DNA of 64,000 nt from JAVBMU01 sp031551755 (GTDB lineage Bacteria; Actinomycetota; Actinomycetes; Actinomycetales; Cellulomonadaceae), in assembly GCA_031551755.1 (NCBI GenBank), contig JAVBNE010000025.1, forward strand, positions 1 to 64,000. Reading direction: 5' to 3'. The position numbers and the translations under genes were made by a program. Positions 35,386 through 44,001 of the stretch are shown here, in pieces (the first letter of the stretch is position 1; the number at the start of each line of letters is the position of its first letter). Under the pieces are notes generated by a model. The model was not told where the DNA came from. It saw only the letters and a program-made list of their open reading frames with translations, and made no database searches.

Positions 35386-36341
35386 GCGACGAGGTGCCAT
35401 CGATCAAAGAGCTGATCGCGTCCGCCGCTGCCCCGGCCGCTGCATCCACACCTGGACTCGCAGGGGAAGTCCCGATGGTCAGCATCCAAGGGCTCCACAA
35501 AATGTTCGGCGACACCCACGTGTTGCGGGGCGTGGACCTCATGATTTCCCGCGGTTCGGTCTGCGTGATCCTCGGTCCCTCGGGTTCGGGTAAGTCGACC
35601 CTGCTGCGGTGCATCAACGAGCTGGAGGAGATCACCGGGGGGCGAATCTACGTCGACGGCGAACTCATGGGCTACCGGGAGGTGCGCCGGGCAGCGTCGG
35701 AGGAGGTGGACCCCGCCGACGAGCGAGCCGTGCGGCGCGCTCAAAAGGACGCTGAACGCGAGGCGCGTCGCAAGGAAAAGGGCAAGGAGCCCAAGGAGGC
35801 AGTCCGGCTGCACCGGCTGCATCCGAAGGTGGTCGCTCGCCAGCGTTCACGCATCGGGATGGTATTCCAGCGGTTCAATCTCTTCCCGCATATGACGGCA
35901 TTGCAGAACGTCATGGAGGCCCCGGTGCAGGTGCGCGGGCTGCCCAAGGGTCAGGCTCGTTCGCAGGCCCAAGAACTCCTGGGCCGGGTTGGGTTGAGCG
36001 ACCGGGTGGACCACTATCCGGCGCAGCTCTCCGGTGGCCAGCAGCAGCGGGTGGCGATCGCCCGCGCCCTGGCGATGGAACCCGAGCTGATGCTCTTCGA
36101 CGAGCCGACCTCGGCACTCGATCCGGAATTGGTCGGCGAGGTGCTGGCCGTCATGCGCGACCTGGCCAAGTCAGGGATGACCATGATCGTGGTGACTCAC
36201 GAGATCGGATTCGCCCGCGAGGTCGCTGACACGGTGGTGTTCATGGACGAGGGTGTGGTGGTGGAACAGGGGCCGCCCGCACAGGTTCTCAGTGACCCGC
36301 GCGAGGCTCGGACCCGGGAGTTCCTCGCTCACGTTTTGTGA
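35382..36341 (+). CDS. Polar amino acid ABC transporter ATPase with charged insertion
   Basis: The 319-residue ATPase has Walker A (GPSGSGKSTLLRC), Q-loop (IGMVFQRFNLFPHMT), signature LSGGQQQRVAIARALAM, Walker B LMLFDEPTSALDPE and H-loop VVTHEIGFA. The first 30 residues are an extra Ala-rich segment. Between the first beta-sheet and the Q-loop, residues about 100-150, there is a highly charged insert (RRAASEEVDPADERAVRRAQ, then KDAEREARRKEKGKEPKE) not present in the typical 240-250-residue HisP/GlnQ protein. It drives import of the amino acid captured by the lipoprotein. Confidence 0.94.
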   Translation: MSDEVPSIKELIASAAAPAAASTPGLAGEVPMVSIQGLHKMFGDTHVLRGVDLMISRGSVCVILGPSGSGKSTLLRCINELEEITGGRIYVDGELMGYREVRRAASEEVDPADERAVRRAQKDAEREARRKEKGKEPKEAVRLHRLHPKVVARQRSRIGMVFQRFNLFPHMTALQNVMEAPVQVRGLPKGQARSQAQELLGRVGLSDRVDHYPAQLSGGQQQRVAIARALAMEPELMLFDEPTSALDPELVGEVLAVMRDLAKSGMTMIVVTHEIGFAREVADTVVFMDEGVVVEQGPPAQVLSDPREARTREFLAHVL

Positions 36342-36423
36342 TCCTTGGCCTTTTCGCCCATTTGGATCCACACCTTGGTGCAAATTACCCTCTAGTGTGG
36401 CCTCTGTGACCAAGGATTCACCA

Positions 36424-38019
36424 ATGGCAGGAATGGCGAGGGTGACGACCTCTCCAGGATGCCCAGACCTGGCTCAAGAGCAATCAGCCTTTGGCCCGTC
36501 GGTGGCGTCGTGTCCCGCGCTTCGTTCCGCGTTGTCGATGTGTGCCGACTCGCCGTTCCCGGTGCTGGTGGCGTGGGGGCCGCGCCTGACTGCGTTCTAC
36601 AACGCCCCGTTCAGTGAGATGCTCGGCTGTGCCATAGCCCGCACCCGTGGGGAAGATTTGGCGACTGTGCTGGGGTCGGCCTGGAGCGAACTCAAGCCGC
36701 TGATTCGCGATGTCCTGCGCCGTGGCGAACCCCGATGGGCGGTGGATGCTCCGCTGACGGTGGATCGCGGGGGCTACGTCGAAGAGGCATTCTTCACCTT
36801 CACCTGCCATCCCTTGCGGGATGACGACTACGTTGTCCGCGGGATGGTGGTGTTGGCGGCGGAGACGACCGATCGCGTCGTCAGCGCCCGGCGGTTACAC
36901 ACTCTCGCCGATCTGTCGACCGCCTTACATGCTGCGTGTTCGGATGTGACCGCGAGGGCCATCGCCGCGGCTGCCGTCCTGCGGGTGAGCCCCGATGTGG
37001 CTGGTGCCGACATCTATCTGCAGGCCGCGGGTGCTGCCCGGTTGGTTGCCTCGACGGACCTTGGGCGGGCCGTGGGTAGGGTGCCGACTGCGGTCGTGGC
37101 GGATGCCGTCAAAAGGCAGGAACCTTATGTCATGGGCAGGTCCGCCGTCGTCCCCATGGCTGGTCTGGGATATGCGGCCGGTCCGGGGGCGATCGTGCTC
37201 GAAGCCACCTGGCGCAGACCCCTCGATGCCGCCTACCGGTCCTTCTTCGACCTGATTGCCTCGACCGTCGGTGCGGTGCTCGCACCTGCGGTTGAGCAAC
37301 GCCGGGAGTTCGACGAACTGCGCAGTGTCAGCGACGCACTTCAAGAGGCGATGCTCCCCGGACGGCCCACCGGTACCGGCTGGTTCACGCGCTACCGTCC
37401 CGCCGACGGATCATTGGCGGTGGGCGGCGACTGGTACGACGTCGTGGATCTCGGCGACGGGCGGCGAGGCCTCGTCGTGGGGGACTGTGTCGGTCAGGGG
37501 CTGCATGCTGCGGCGCTGATGGGGCAGCTGCGCAGCGCTGGGCGCGCGCTCCTCCTGGAACACAATGGGCCGGCCGCCACCCTCGATGGCCTCGACCGAT
37601 TCGCCGGCATGTTGCCCGGGGCCGAATACACCACGGTGCTGTGCGCCGTCGTCGACGAACGGCGACGGACGCTGACGATCTCGTCGGCTGGTCACCTGCC
37701 CGCGCTGCGGATCGGTCGTGCGGGGGCGGAGTGGATCGAAGGTGCCCGGGGCACGCCGCTCACCCTTGCCGGCGGGCACCGGCGGGAACAGAGCATCGCG
37801 CTGGATCCGGGTGATGTACTCGTGCTGTACACCGATGGGCTGGTAGAGCGTCGCGGAGAGTCGTTGGTGACCGGGCTCGACAGGTTGGCGCGGACCGCCG
37901 AGTCCTTGCTCGGCAGCGAGCCGGTGAGCCGGCTGGCGGATTCCTTGTTGGCCGAGTTGGCGATGGCGGCGGCGGACGATATTGCCTTGGTCGTTTACGC
38001 GGTGGCGCCGACCGACTGA
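36424..38019 (+). CDS. RsbU-type PP2C phosphatase with PAS-like and GAF-like sensor domains
   Basis: The ATG at 36424 has AAGGA seven bases upstream. The 531-residue cytoplasmic protein begins with a PAS-like domain (SPFPVLVAWGPRLTAFYNAPFSEMLG, about residues 40-165), a GAF-like segment (about 165-340), and a SpoIIE/PP2C domain (about 350-530) with LAVGGDWYDVV, LVVGDCVGQGLHAAALMGQLRS, SAGHLPALRI and LVLYTDGLVERRGES, including the metal-binding aspartates. Such phosphatases dephosphorylate STAS anti-sigma antagonists; a STAS gene is 11 kb upstream. The signal sensed is unknown. Confidence 0.9.
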   Translation: MAGMARVTTSPGCPDLAQEQSAFGPSVASCPALRSALSMCADSPFPVLVAWGPRLTAFYNAPFSEMLGCAIARTRGEDLATVLGSAWSELKPLIRDVLRRGEPRWAVDAPLTVDRGGYVEEAFFTFTCHPLRDDDYVVRGMVVLAAETTDRVVSARRLHTLADLSTALHAACSDVTARAIAAAAVLRVSPDVAGADIYLQAAGAARLVASTDLGRAVGRVPTAVVADAVKRQEPYVMGRSAVVPMAGLGYAAGPGAIVLEATWRRPLDAAYRSFFDLIASTVGAVLAPAVEQRREFDELRSVSDALQEAMLPGRPTGTGWFTRYRPADGSLAVGGDWYDVVDLGDGRRGLVVGDCVGQGLHAAALMGQLRSAGRALLLEHNGPAATLDGLDRFAGMLPGAEYTTVLCAVVDERRRTLTISSAGHLPALRIGRAGAEWIEGARGTPLTLAGGHRREQSIALDPGDVLVLYTDGLVERRGESLVTGLDRLARTAESLLGSEPVSRLADSLLAELAMAAADDIALVVYAVAPTD

Positions 38020-38028
38020 GGCTCCCGG

Positions 38029-38066
38029 GCCGCTCGGCCTCGAACGGCGTGAAGGGGCCGAGCGGC
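38029..38066 (+). terminator. Hairpin terminator after the RsbU-like gene
   Basis: An 11-bp perfect inverted repeat, GCCGCTCGGCC (38029-38039) and GGCCGAGCGGC (38056-38066), with a 16-nt loop, starts 10 bp after the stop codon. Confidence 0.65.
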
Positions 38067-38162
38067 GCGGCGGGTCCTCCGTGTCGGTGTCCGGGGGTAG
38101 AACGGTGTCCAAGCGGGTCACTGGCGTGAGCCAGCGGAATCGACCGACACGAGGTGGTGGGC

Positions 38163-41100
38163 ATGTTTCTTCTGGATACCACCGAGGCGGTGACCAACAG
38201 TGGTGGGCTCGTCTTTTCGCCCAGTGATCTGCTGGTGGGAGCAGAGTGCGAATACCGCCTGTTGTGCCGACTGGATGAGTCCCTCGGTCGCCGCCCTCGG
38301 TCGCCGGACGTGGTCGCCGACCAGTTGCTGACCCGTACCGCGGAACTGGGTTTGCGCCACGAGCGCCAGCTGCTCTACGCCTATGAGCGGGAGTTCGGCC
38401 CCTTCGAGCGCGCCTCCGGCCGGGGCGTGGCGCGGATCGACCCGCCGAGGCGGATGACCTGGGCGGACTTGGTCGATGCCCGGGAGCGGACCTTCACCGC
38501 CATCGAGGCCGGCGCCGATGTCGTCTATCAGGCGTCCTTCTTCGACGGCTCCTTCCATGGCCGGGCTGATTTCCTCGTGCGCACGGATCACGACCATGCG
38601 CTTTACACCGTCGTGGACGCCAAACTCGCCCGCCGGGCGAAGGTGCCCGCCTTGCTCCAACTCGCCGCCTACGCCGATCAGCTGCTGGTAGCCGGCTTCC
38701 TGGTCGCTCCACAGGTGCGACTGATCCTGGGCACACAGGCGACGAGTCACTACCGGCTCACCGACTTGCTGCCCGTCTACCGGGCCTGGCGTGGCCGGCT
38801 GCTGGCAGTGGTGGACGAGCACCTCATGCGCGATGGCCGCGCTCCATGGGGCGGGGGGGTGCGGTTGTGCGGACGATGTGACGACTGCATCCGGGCGGCC
38901 ACTGAACGCCGTGACGTCCTGCTGGTGGGCGGCGTCTACGAGTCGCAGCGCGCGCGTCTGCGCGCCGCCGGTATCGAGACGGTCGAGGATCTGATCGCGG
39001 CCACCGAGCCTCCGGAGCAGATGGCTACGGGGATGTTCGAGCGCTTACGGGCCAATGCCGCGTTGCAGTTCGGCGCGGCGGACCCGGATGGGACCGTCAC
39101 CTGGCTGCAGGACGGTACCCCCGCGCGGCTGTCGTGGCAGATCATCGACACCCACCCAGTGGACGCGCTGCCCCCACCGAGTGCGGGTGACATCTTCTTC
39201 GACTTCGAGGGCGATCCGCTCTGGTCGGACGATCGTGGCCGGACCTGGGGGATCGACTATCTCTTCGGTTATGTCGAACGCCCGGAACAGGCCGACGACC
39301 CGCCACCCTTCGGTGCGTTCTGGGCGCACGATCTCGCCGGTGAACGCGAGGCGCTCATAGGTTTCGTCGACTACGTGATGGCACGCCGTGAACAGTTCCC
39401 CGACCTGCACGTCTATCACTACGCCGCCTATGAGAAGACCCACCTGCTGTCGATCGCCGCCCGCCACGGCGTCTACGAGGACGAGGTTGACCGGTTGTTG
39501 AGCGAGGGGGTGCTGGTGGATCTGTATGCGGTGGTCCGGCGAGCGCTGCGGATCTCCGCCAAGTCCTACTCGATCAAGAAGCTCGAACCGCTCTACATGG
39601 GCGCGGAGCTACGGGCGGGTGAGGTCCAGGACGCCGCCACCTCGGTCGTCGCCTACGCCGAGTATTGCGATCTGGTGGTCGCCGGCCGTCAGGACGACGC
39701 GAAGGCGGCCCTGCAAGCGATCGCCGACTACAACCGTTATGACTGCGTATCGACGTTGCGGTTGTCCCAATGGCTGCGCGCGGCGGCGGATGTTGTCAGC
39801 CATCGGTCCGGTTCGGCGACGGCCCAGCGGGCGGTGGCGGCTCCCTCGGGGTCGGCGGGGGACGTCGTGGGCGACCCGGACGCGTTGGCGGCGCAGATCC
39901 GGGGTGTGGTCGGGGAGGACCAGGCCGCACGTGACCCAGACCTCCAGGCACTCGCCCTCCTGGGTGCGGCCATCGGTTATTACCGACGTGAAGCCAAGCC
40001 ATTCTGGCAACAGCACTTCTCCCGGCTTTCCCAGCCGGTGGACGAGTGGCTGGGACGCCGCAACGCCTTCCTGGTGGAATCCGCCCGAGTGGTCATCGAC
40101 TGGGCAGTGGAACCCGGCCGCCGGACCCACTCGCGATACCTCGAGTTGGTGGGCCGGCTTCCGGAAGGCACCGATCTGCGGGTGGGCTCGGCCCCCTACT
40201 TGATCTACGCGACGCCGCCCGCCTGTGCACGGACCTCCGCCGACGGGGATCGCGGGTGGCTCCCGGGCGGTTCCCTGCGCGAGCTGGGTCGGTGCCGTAC
40301 TCCGGGCGGCGACCGGGATGTCCTGACCGTCCGTGAACAGCTCCCGACAGGCGCCGAAACGTTCGCTGAGTTGCCGATGGCGCTCACCCCCGCACCTGGT
40401 CCCTCAACCCGTCCGCAGGAGATGGCCGTCGAGGCGACTGCCCGCGCGGCGTTCTGCGCATGGAGCGAACAGGGGGAACTCCCCGGCGATCCCGTCCTTG
40501 ATCTGCTCCGGAGGGAACCGCCGCGGTTGGTGGGCGACTCCGCCGACCTGCTAGGCGAGCCGAATGCTCACCCCGCCGGCCGCCCGTCCCTGCAACCACC
40601 GATCGGTGGCGACTACGTGGAGGCCGTCACCGCCGCGGTTCGGCGCCTGGACCATTCCTATGTCGCGGTTCAAGGGCCACCGGGCACCGGCAAGACCCAT
40701 CTCGGTTCCCGGGTGGTGGCCCGGTTCGTGCGTCGCGGTTGGAAGGTCGGAGTCGTCGCGCAGTCGCACGCGGTCGTCGAGAACATGCTTGGTGCTGTCG
40801 TGGCGGCGGGGGTGTCGGCGGATCAGGTGGTCAAGAAGATCAGCGGGGACGGCCCTTCCCCCACCGCCGTCTGCCCGGAGCTCGACGGCCGCAAACTCGC
40901 GCTTGTCGCCGGTGAACCTGGCCCCGGGGTCATCGGCGGGACGGCCTGGGACTTTTCAGCGGAGCGCTTTCCGGCCGCCGCTCTCGACCTCCTGGTCATC
41001 GATGAGGCCGGTCAGTTCTCATTGGCGAACACCATCGCCGTCGCCCGGTCCGCGAAGCGACTGCTCCTTCTCGGCGACCCGCAGCAGCTCCCCCAGGTGG

Positions 41101-41792
41101 CGCAAGGCACGCATCCCGAGCCGGTGGACACGTCAGCGCTGGGGTGGTTGATGGCGGGTCATGACGTGCTCCCGAGAGAGTTCGGCTACTTCCTATCCGG
41201 CACCTGGCGAATGCACCCGGCGCTGGCCGATGCCGTGTCCGTGCTGTCCTATGCGGGAGCGCTTCATGCCCAACCAGCGGCTGCTGACCGGCGGCTCGAG
41301 GGGGTACTGCCTGGGATCGGGTACGTGCCAGTGGCTCATACGGGAAACTCGGTCGTGTCGACCGAGGAGGCCGCCGAGGTGGTCCGCCAGGTGCGCGCGC
41401 ATCTCGGTCGGCACTGGACCGATGGTGGTGAGCCGCGCCCGCTGGCCCCGACGGACATCCTTGTGGTGGCGGCCTACAACGCCCAGGTGTGGGCGGTCCG
41501 TGAGGCGCTATCGGCAGCCGGGCTGGCGGATGTCACCGTGGGCACCGTCGACCGGTTGCAGGGCCGACAGGCAGTAGTGGTGATCGTGACCCTGGCGGCG
41601 TCGTCGGTTGCAGATGTGCGGCGGGGAATCGGTTTCCTGCTGTCGCGGAACCGGATCAATGTAGCTATCTCCCGGGCACAGTGGCGAGCCGTCATCATCC
41701 GGTCGCCGGAGCTCACGGCTTTCCTTCCGCACACCCCGAGGCACCTGGCGGAGTTGGGTGCCTTCATCGGGATCTGCGAGGGCGCCGGCTGA
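38163..41792 (+). CDS. TM0106-family RecB-like nuclease fused to a superfamily 1 helicase
   Basis: The 1209-residue protein starts at an ATG preceded by GAGGTGG. Its N-terminal third is a TM0106/RecB-type nuclease (FSPSDLLVGAECEYRLLCRLD; GRADFLVRTDHDHALYTVVDAKLARRAKVPALLQLAAYADQL, with the D-x-K catalytic pattern; a C-x2-C pair in LCGRCDDC). The middle contains an RNase H-like exonuclease segment (DIFFDFEGDPLW, YNRYDCVSTL). The C-terminal half is a Dna2/UPF1-like helicase: GPPGTGKTHLG, VIDEAGQFSLA, LLLGDPQQLPQ, TVDRLQGRQAVVVIV and SRNRINVAISRAQ. It is a stand-alone DNA or RNA processing enzyme of unknown pathway. Confidence 0.92.
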   Translation: MFLLDTTEAVTNSGGLVFSPSDLLVGAECEYRLLCRLDESLGRRPRSPDVVADQLLTRTAELGLRHERQLLYAYEREFGPFERASGRGVARIDPPRRMTWADLVDARERTFTAIEAGADVVYQASFFDGSFHGRADFLVRTDHDHALYTVVDAKLARRAKVPALLQLAAYADQLLVAGFLVAPQVRLILGTQATSHYRLTDLLPVYRAWRGRLLAVVDEHLMRDGRAPWGGGVRLCGRCDDCIRAATERRDVLLVGGVYESQRARLRAAGIETVEDLIAATEPPEQMATGMFERLRANAALQFGAADPDGTVTWLQDGTPARLSWQIIDTHPVDALPPPSAGDIFFDFEGDPLWSDDRGRTWGIDYLFGYVERPEQADDPPPFGAFWAHDLAGEREALIGFVDYVMARREQFPDLHVYHYAAYEKTHLLSIAARHGVYEDEVDRLLSEGVLVDLYAVVRRALRISAKSYSIKKLEPLYMGAELRAGEVQDAATSVVAYAEYCDLVVAGRQDDAKAALQAIADYNRYDCVSTLRLSQWLRAAADVVSHRSGSATAQRAVAAPSGSAGDVVGDPDALAAQIRGVVGEDQAARDPDLQALALLGAAIGYYRREAKPFWQQHFSRLSQPVDEWLGRRNAFLVESARVVIDWAVEPGRRTHSRYLELVGRLPEGTDLRVGSAPYLIYATPPACARTSADGDRGWLPGGSLRELGRCRTPGGDRDVLTVREQLPTGAETFAELPMALTPAPGPSTRPQEMAVEATARAAFCAWSEQGELPGDPVLDLLRREPPRLVGDSADLLGEPNAHPAGRPSLQPPIGGDYVEAVTAAVRRLDHSYVAVQGPPGTGKTHLGSRVVARFVRRGWKVGVVAQSHAVVENMLGAVVAAGVSADQVVKKISGDGPSPTAVCPELDGRKLALVAGEPGPGVIGGTAWDFSAERFPAAALDLLVIDEAGQFSLANTIAVARSAKRLLLLGDPQQLPQVAQGTHPEPVDTSALGWLMAGHDVLPREFGYFLSGTWRMHPALADAVSVLSYAGALHAQPAAADRRLEGVLPGIGYVPVAHTGNSVVSTEEAAEVVRQVRAHLGRHWTDGGEPRPLAPTDILVVAAYNAQVWAVREALSAAGLADVTVGTVDRLQGRQAVVVIVTLAASSVADVRRGIGFLLSRNRINVAISRAQWRAVIIRSPELTAFLPHTPRHLAELGAFIGICEGAG

Positions 41793-41802
41793 AACGAGTG
41801 GG

Positions 41803-42171
41803 TCAGGCCCGGGTGGGTAGCTCCTCGAGCGCGCGCAGACGGTCGCCGAATTCGGCGAGCATTCCGAGGCGCTCGCGTACGAGAGCGTGTTCACGACGGA
41901 TCTCGTCCAGGAGACTACGTTCCTTCCCGAGCTCCCCGGTCGGCGTCAGCGCGTCGTCGGCGAGCATCGTGCGCAGGTCTTCGAGGCGGACCTCTTGAGC
42001 GGCCACATGGGGCACGAGGCGTGCCATCTCGTTGGCTGTCCATTCCGCCTGAGAGCGGAGCCGATCGATCTCCTCGCGCAGCGGACCAATCTCTTCCTGA
42101 ACGCGCCAGCGGATGGCGGAGTCGAGCCGGCGAACGAGTGTTTCGAGCCCTGGGATGTCGGTGATCTTCAC
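41803..42171 (-). CDS. Small coiled-coil protein, operon partner of the GT29-like gene
   Basis: A GTG start at 42171 has AGGAGA 3 nt upstream. The 122-residue charged protein has no signal or membrane helix. It begins KITDIPGLETLVRRLDSAI and continues as predicted long helices with heptad spacing (EEIGPLREEIDRLRSQAEW; LLDEIRREHALVRERLGML). It is 37 bp downstream of the sialyltransferase-like gene on the same strand and may scaffold glycosyltransferases, an inference from context only. Confidence 0.7.
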   Translation of the reverse strand: MKITDIPGLETLVRRLDSAIRWRVQEEIGPLREEIDRLRSQAEWTANEMARLVPHVAAQEVRLEDLRTMLADDALTPTGELGKERSLLDEIRREHALVRERLGMLAEFGDRLRALEELPTRA

Positions 42172-42208
42172 GGTTCTCCTTCGGTGCGGTCGGAGTTGAG
42201 CCAGCCGA

Positions 42209-42889
42209 TCACGGCAGGATCTCGGCTTTGCCTTCACGTGCCCAGGAGGTCAGCAGTGCGCCCTCGCGGTCGATCCGGTGTTCCGGGCCGACCTGGCAGG
42301 GTTCGCCGTAGGCATGCGCCCACGCGTCCTGATGGCGGTCAGTGACGAATGAGAACCCGGTGAGCAGCAGTCGTGCCTCCGGGAAGAGCATTCGGCCGAG
42401 CCAGGCAGAGTACGTACCGGTGGTCGCCCATTGACCGTTCTCTGCCCGGGGATCGAGACCGAGGGCGGCGGCAAGTCGGTCCGTGACCTCGCGGTTCGGC
42501 ACTGGGTGCGGTCCGAGGTCGTGCGGCCACCACCCTGGGATGACCGCCGGTTCCCAGGTCATGCGGCCGGGTTCGACAAGCAGGTAGACGCGCTCACGGT
42601 AGCGATCAAACAGCCAGGGTGTCGCCCGGATACCTCGGTTGAAGACGACGGCAGTCGTTCGGGTGCCGACGACCGGGTCGGCACCCGAACGGTCGAGGGC
42701 GAAGCCGTTGACCCTGAGGACGACATCGGCGGCGTCGATTGCGGCCGCGCGCCCGGCGTCGGACCCTAATGGTGCGTTCCCAACGGCAGCGACCGTTCGT
42801 ACCGGCCGACCAGCGGCCGCACGGACGAGGCCCCGTATGCCATCAAGTCCGTCTGTGGCCGGCTTGCGGGGCGGTGCGAGGACGCTCAT
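42209..42889 (-). CDS. Sialyltransferase-like (GT29-type) glycosyltransferase
   Basis: The 226-residue protein shows sialylmotif-like segments. Its L-like part reads VAAVGNAPLGSDAGRAAAID then AADVVLRVNGF and GTRTTAVVFNRG, comparable to VGN...G...ID..D.V.R.N in eukaryotic GT29. Its S-like part reads ATTGTYSAWLGRMLFPEARL then LLTGFSF, followed by an HAYGEPCQVGPEHRID stretch with a conserved-looking His and Glu. No signal peptide or membrane helix is present, so it acts in the cytoplasm, unlike Golgi enzymes. Donor and acceptor are unknown; no sialic acid genes are nearby. Confidence 0.65.
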   Translation of the reverse strand: MSVLAPPRKPATDGLDGIRGLVRAAAGRPVRTVAAVGNAPLGSDAGRAAAIDAADVVLRVNGFALDRSGADPVVGTRTTAVVFNRGIRATPWLFDRYRERVYLLVEPGRMTWEPAVIPGWWPHDLGPHPVPNREVTDRLAAALGLDPRAENGQWATTGTYSAWLGRMLFPEARLLLTGFSFVTDRHQDAWAHAYGEPCQVGPEHRIDREGALLTSWAREGKAEILP

Positions 42890-42990
42890 TGCGCCATCGT
42901 AGACCGAGTGGAGCCGACATTAGACGGTAACCCGGAATGCCGATGACGTTGTCGGGTTCGGTGACCGTGACGCTCCCAAAGCCCTCCCGG

Positions 42991-43033
42991 AACGCAGCTG
43001 ACCCCGGCCGCTTCGGCCGGGGTCAGCTGCGTT
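42991..43033 (-). terminator. Terminator downstream of cspA (19-bp perfect hairpin)
   Basis: Arms 42991-43009 and 43015-43033 form a perfect 19-bp GC-rich stem with a GCTTC loop. It starts 36 bp past the cspA stop. A second small hairpin (CCTGCGG-tcta-CCGCAGG, 43043-43060) lies between the stop and this stem. Confidence 0.85.
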
Positions 43034-43068
43034 GATTCACGCCTGCGGTCTACCGCAGGGGGGTGAGA

Positions 43069-43272
43069 TCAGGCGGGGCGGATGTTCTCCGCCTGCGGAC
43101 CCTTCGGGCCCTGCGTCACGTCGAACTCGACGCGCTGGTTCTCCTCGAGGGTCCGGAAACCCTGCGTCTGGATGGCGGAGTAGTGCGCGAAAACGTCGGC
43201 GCTGCCGTCCTCGGGGGCGATGAAGCCATAGCCCTTCTCGCTGTTGAACCACTTCACGGTTCCCATTGCCAT
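43069..43272 (-). CDS. cspA: Cold shock protein
   Basis: The 67-residue single cold-shock domain protein has both RNA-binding motifs (KWFNSEKGYGFIAPEDG for RNP1, DVFAHYSAI for RNP2) and the canonical ending QGPKGPQAENIRPA. It binds single-stranded RNA/DNA and melts RNA structure. The ATG at 43272 is chosen because GGAG is 6 nt upstream; an ATG two codons later is the alternative. The mRNA leader can fold into a nested hairpin ending right before the ribosome site (see regulatory entry). Confidence 0.96.
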   Translation of the reverse strand: MAMGTVKWFNSEKGYGFIAPEDGSADVFAHYSAIQTQGFRTLEENQRVEFDVTQGPKGPQAENIRPA

Positions 43273-43278
43273 GGGTAA

Positions 43279-43348
43279 CTCCTTCAAGAGTTGGATTCAC
43301 CCCCCACGGTCGCGGGGGCGTACATCACGGTGTTCGCGTCAACTCTTG
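43279..43348 (-). promoter_or_regulatory. Structured 5' leader of cspA, candidate temperature-responsive element
   Basis: On the plus strand CAAGAGTT (43285-43292) and AACTCTTG (43341-43348) are exact reverse complements, and enclose a second inverted repeat of CCCCC/GGGGG around 43302-43318. In the minus-strand transcript this gives a two-tier hairpin whose 3' base lies 2 nt from the GGAG ribosome site (complement of 43279-43282), close enough to influence its access. Confidence 0.5.
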
Positions 43349-44001
43349 GTAGAACAAGGGCCGCCCCGGGTCGCTCTCGGAGTGACCAGTGGCGCAAGGA
43401 CAAGCGAGGCACTGCAATCTCGATGACAACGGTACCGGTAGCGCGAGCAGTTGACCATACGGCGTACCCCGTGCGGACCAGGACCACCGTCGGAAGGCGT
43501 ACCCCCGCTCGTGTCGCAGGCACGCGCTCCCGCTGACTGTGTCTCCTGACAGAGGCTGTGGTCGTAGACATGGTCACGCTCCCACGCACGATTGCCCGCA
43601 GTCGGATTCATCCGACTCGCCAGGCGGCGGCTTTGCATCACGAAATGGTAACGATTACGGACTCCGGCCTGGCCGCCAGCGGTTTGAGCGGTTGGCCAAA
43701 TGCCGAGGTGGCGCGATGGTTGCCGATCCAGACTCGGCGGTGCGACACCGGGCGGCCCGCCAATTCCTTGGCCGAGTATCGCCGACAGAGAACTCCTCCG
43801 GTTTCGCCGCGGAGGTATCCGTGTCATTGTTCAGCGCCCCTGTATGGACGATCGTCCACTACCGGGGCACCTCCTCCCGAGACCATCTTCTGTGACCTTG
43901 CCACGTCGTTCTCGACAGGCAAGGAAACCCACTACGCGTGATGCTGTCGACAAACGCCAGGCCAGATTGCCGAATCGTCCTTTGCCAGAATGGAGCCGCC
44001 G
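43349..44001. other. About 650 bp without a supported gene, upstream of cspA and the LivG-like gene
   Basis: Overlapping frames here in both directions show no family resemblance and mixed codon use, so I call no gene. With the 76 bp at 43273-43348 it is one of the longest non-coding gaps of the window. It holds the divergent promoters, an 18-bp inverted repeat AGTCGGAT-tc-ATCCGACT at 43600-43617, and a perfect 14-bp palindrome TGGACGATCGTCCA at 43845-43858. A decayed gene cannot be excluded. Confidence 0.45.
43845..43858. promoter_or_regulatory. 14-bp palindrome with DosR-box geometry upstream of the LivG-like gene
   Basis: TGGACGATCGTCCA is a perfect palindrome with GGAC-N4-GTCC spacing, the same as the site at 18475-18486. 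It lies 144 bp before the LivG-like start. Eight fixed bases are expected to occur about twice by chance in 64 kb of this composition, so only its intergenic position is suggestive. Confidence 0.3.

Noticed and set aside
43339..43941. Several 100-160-codon frames on both strands upstream of cspA
   Set aside because: They overlap each other, show mixed codon use, have no motif, and none has a good ribosome site.
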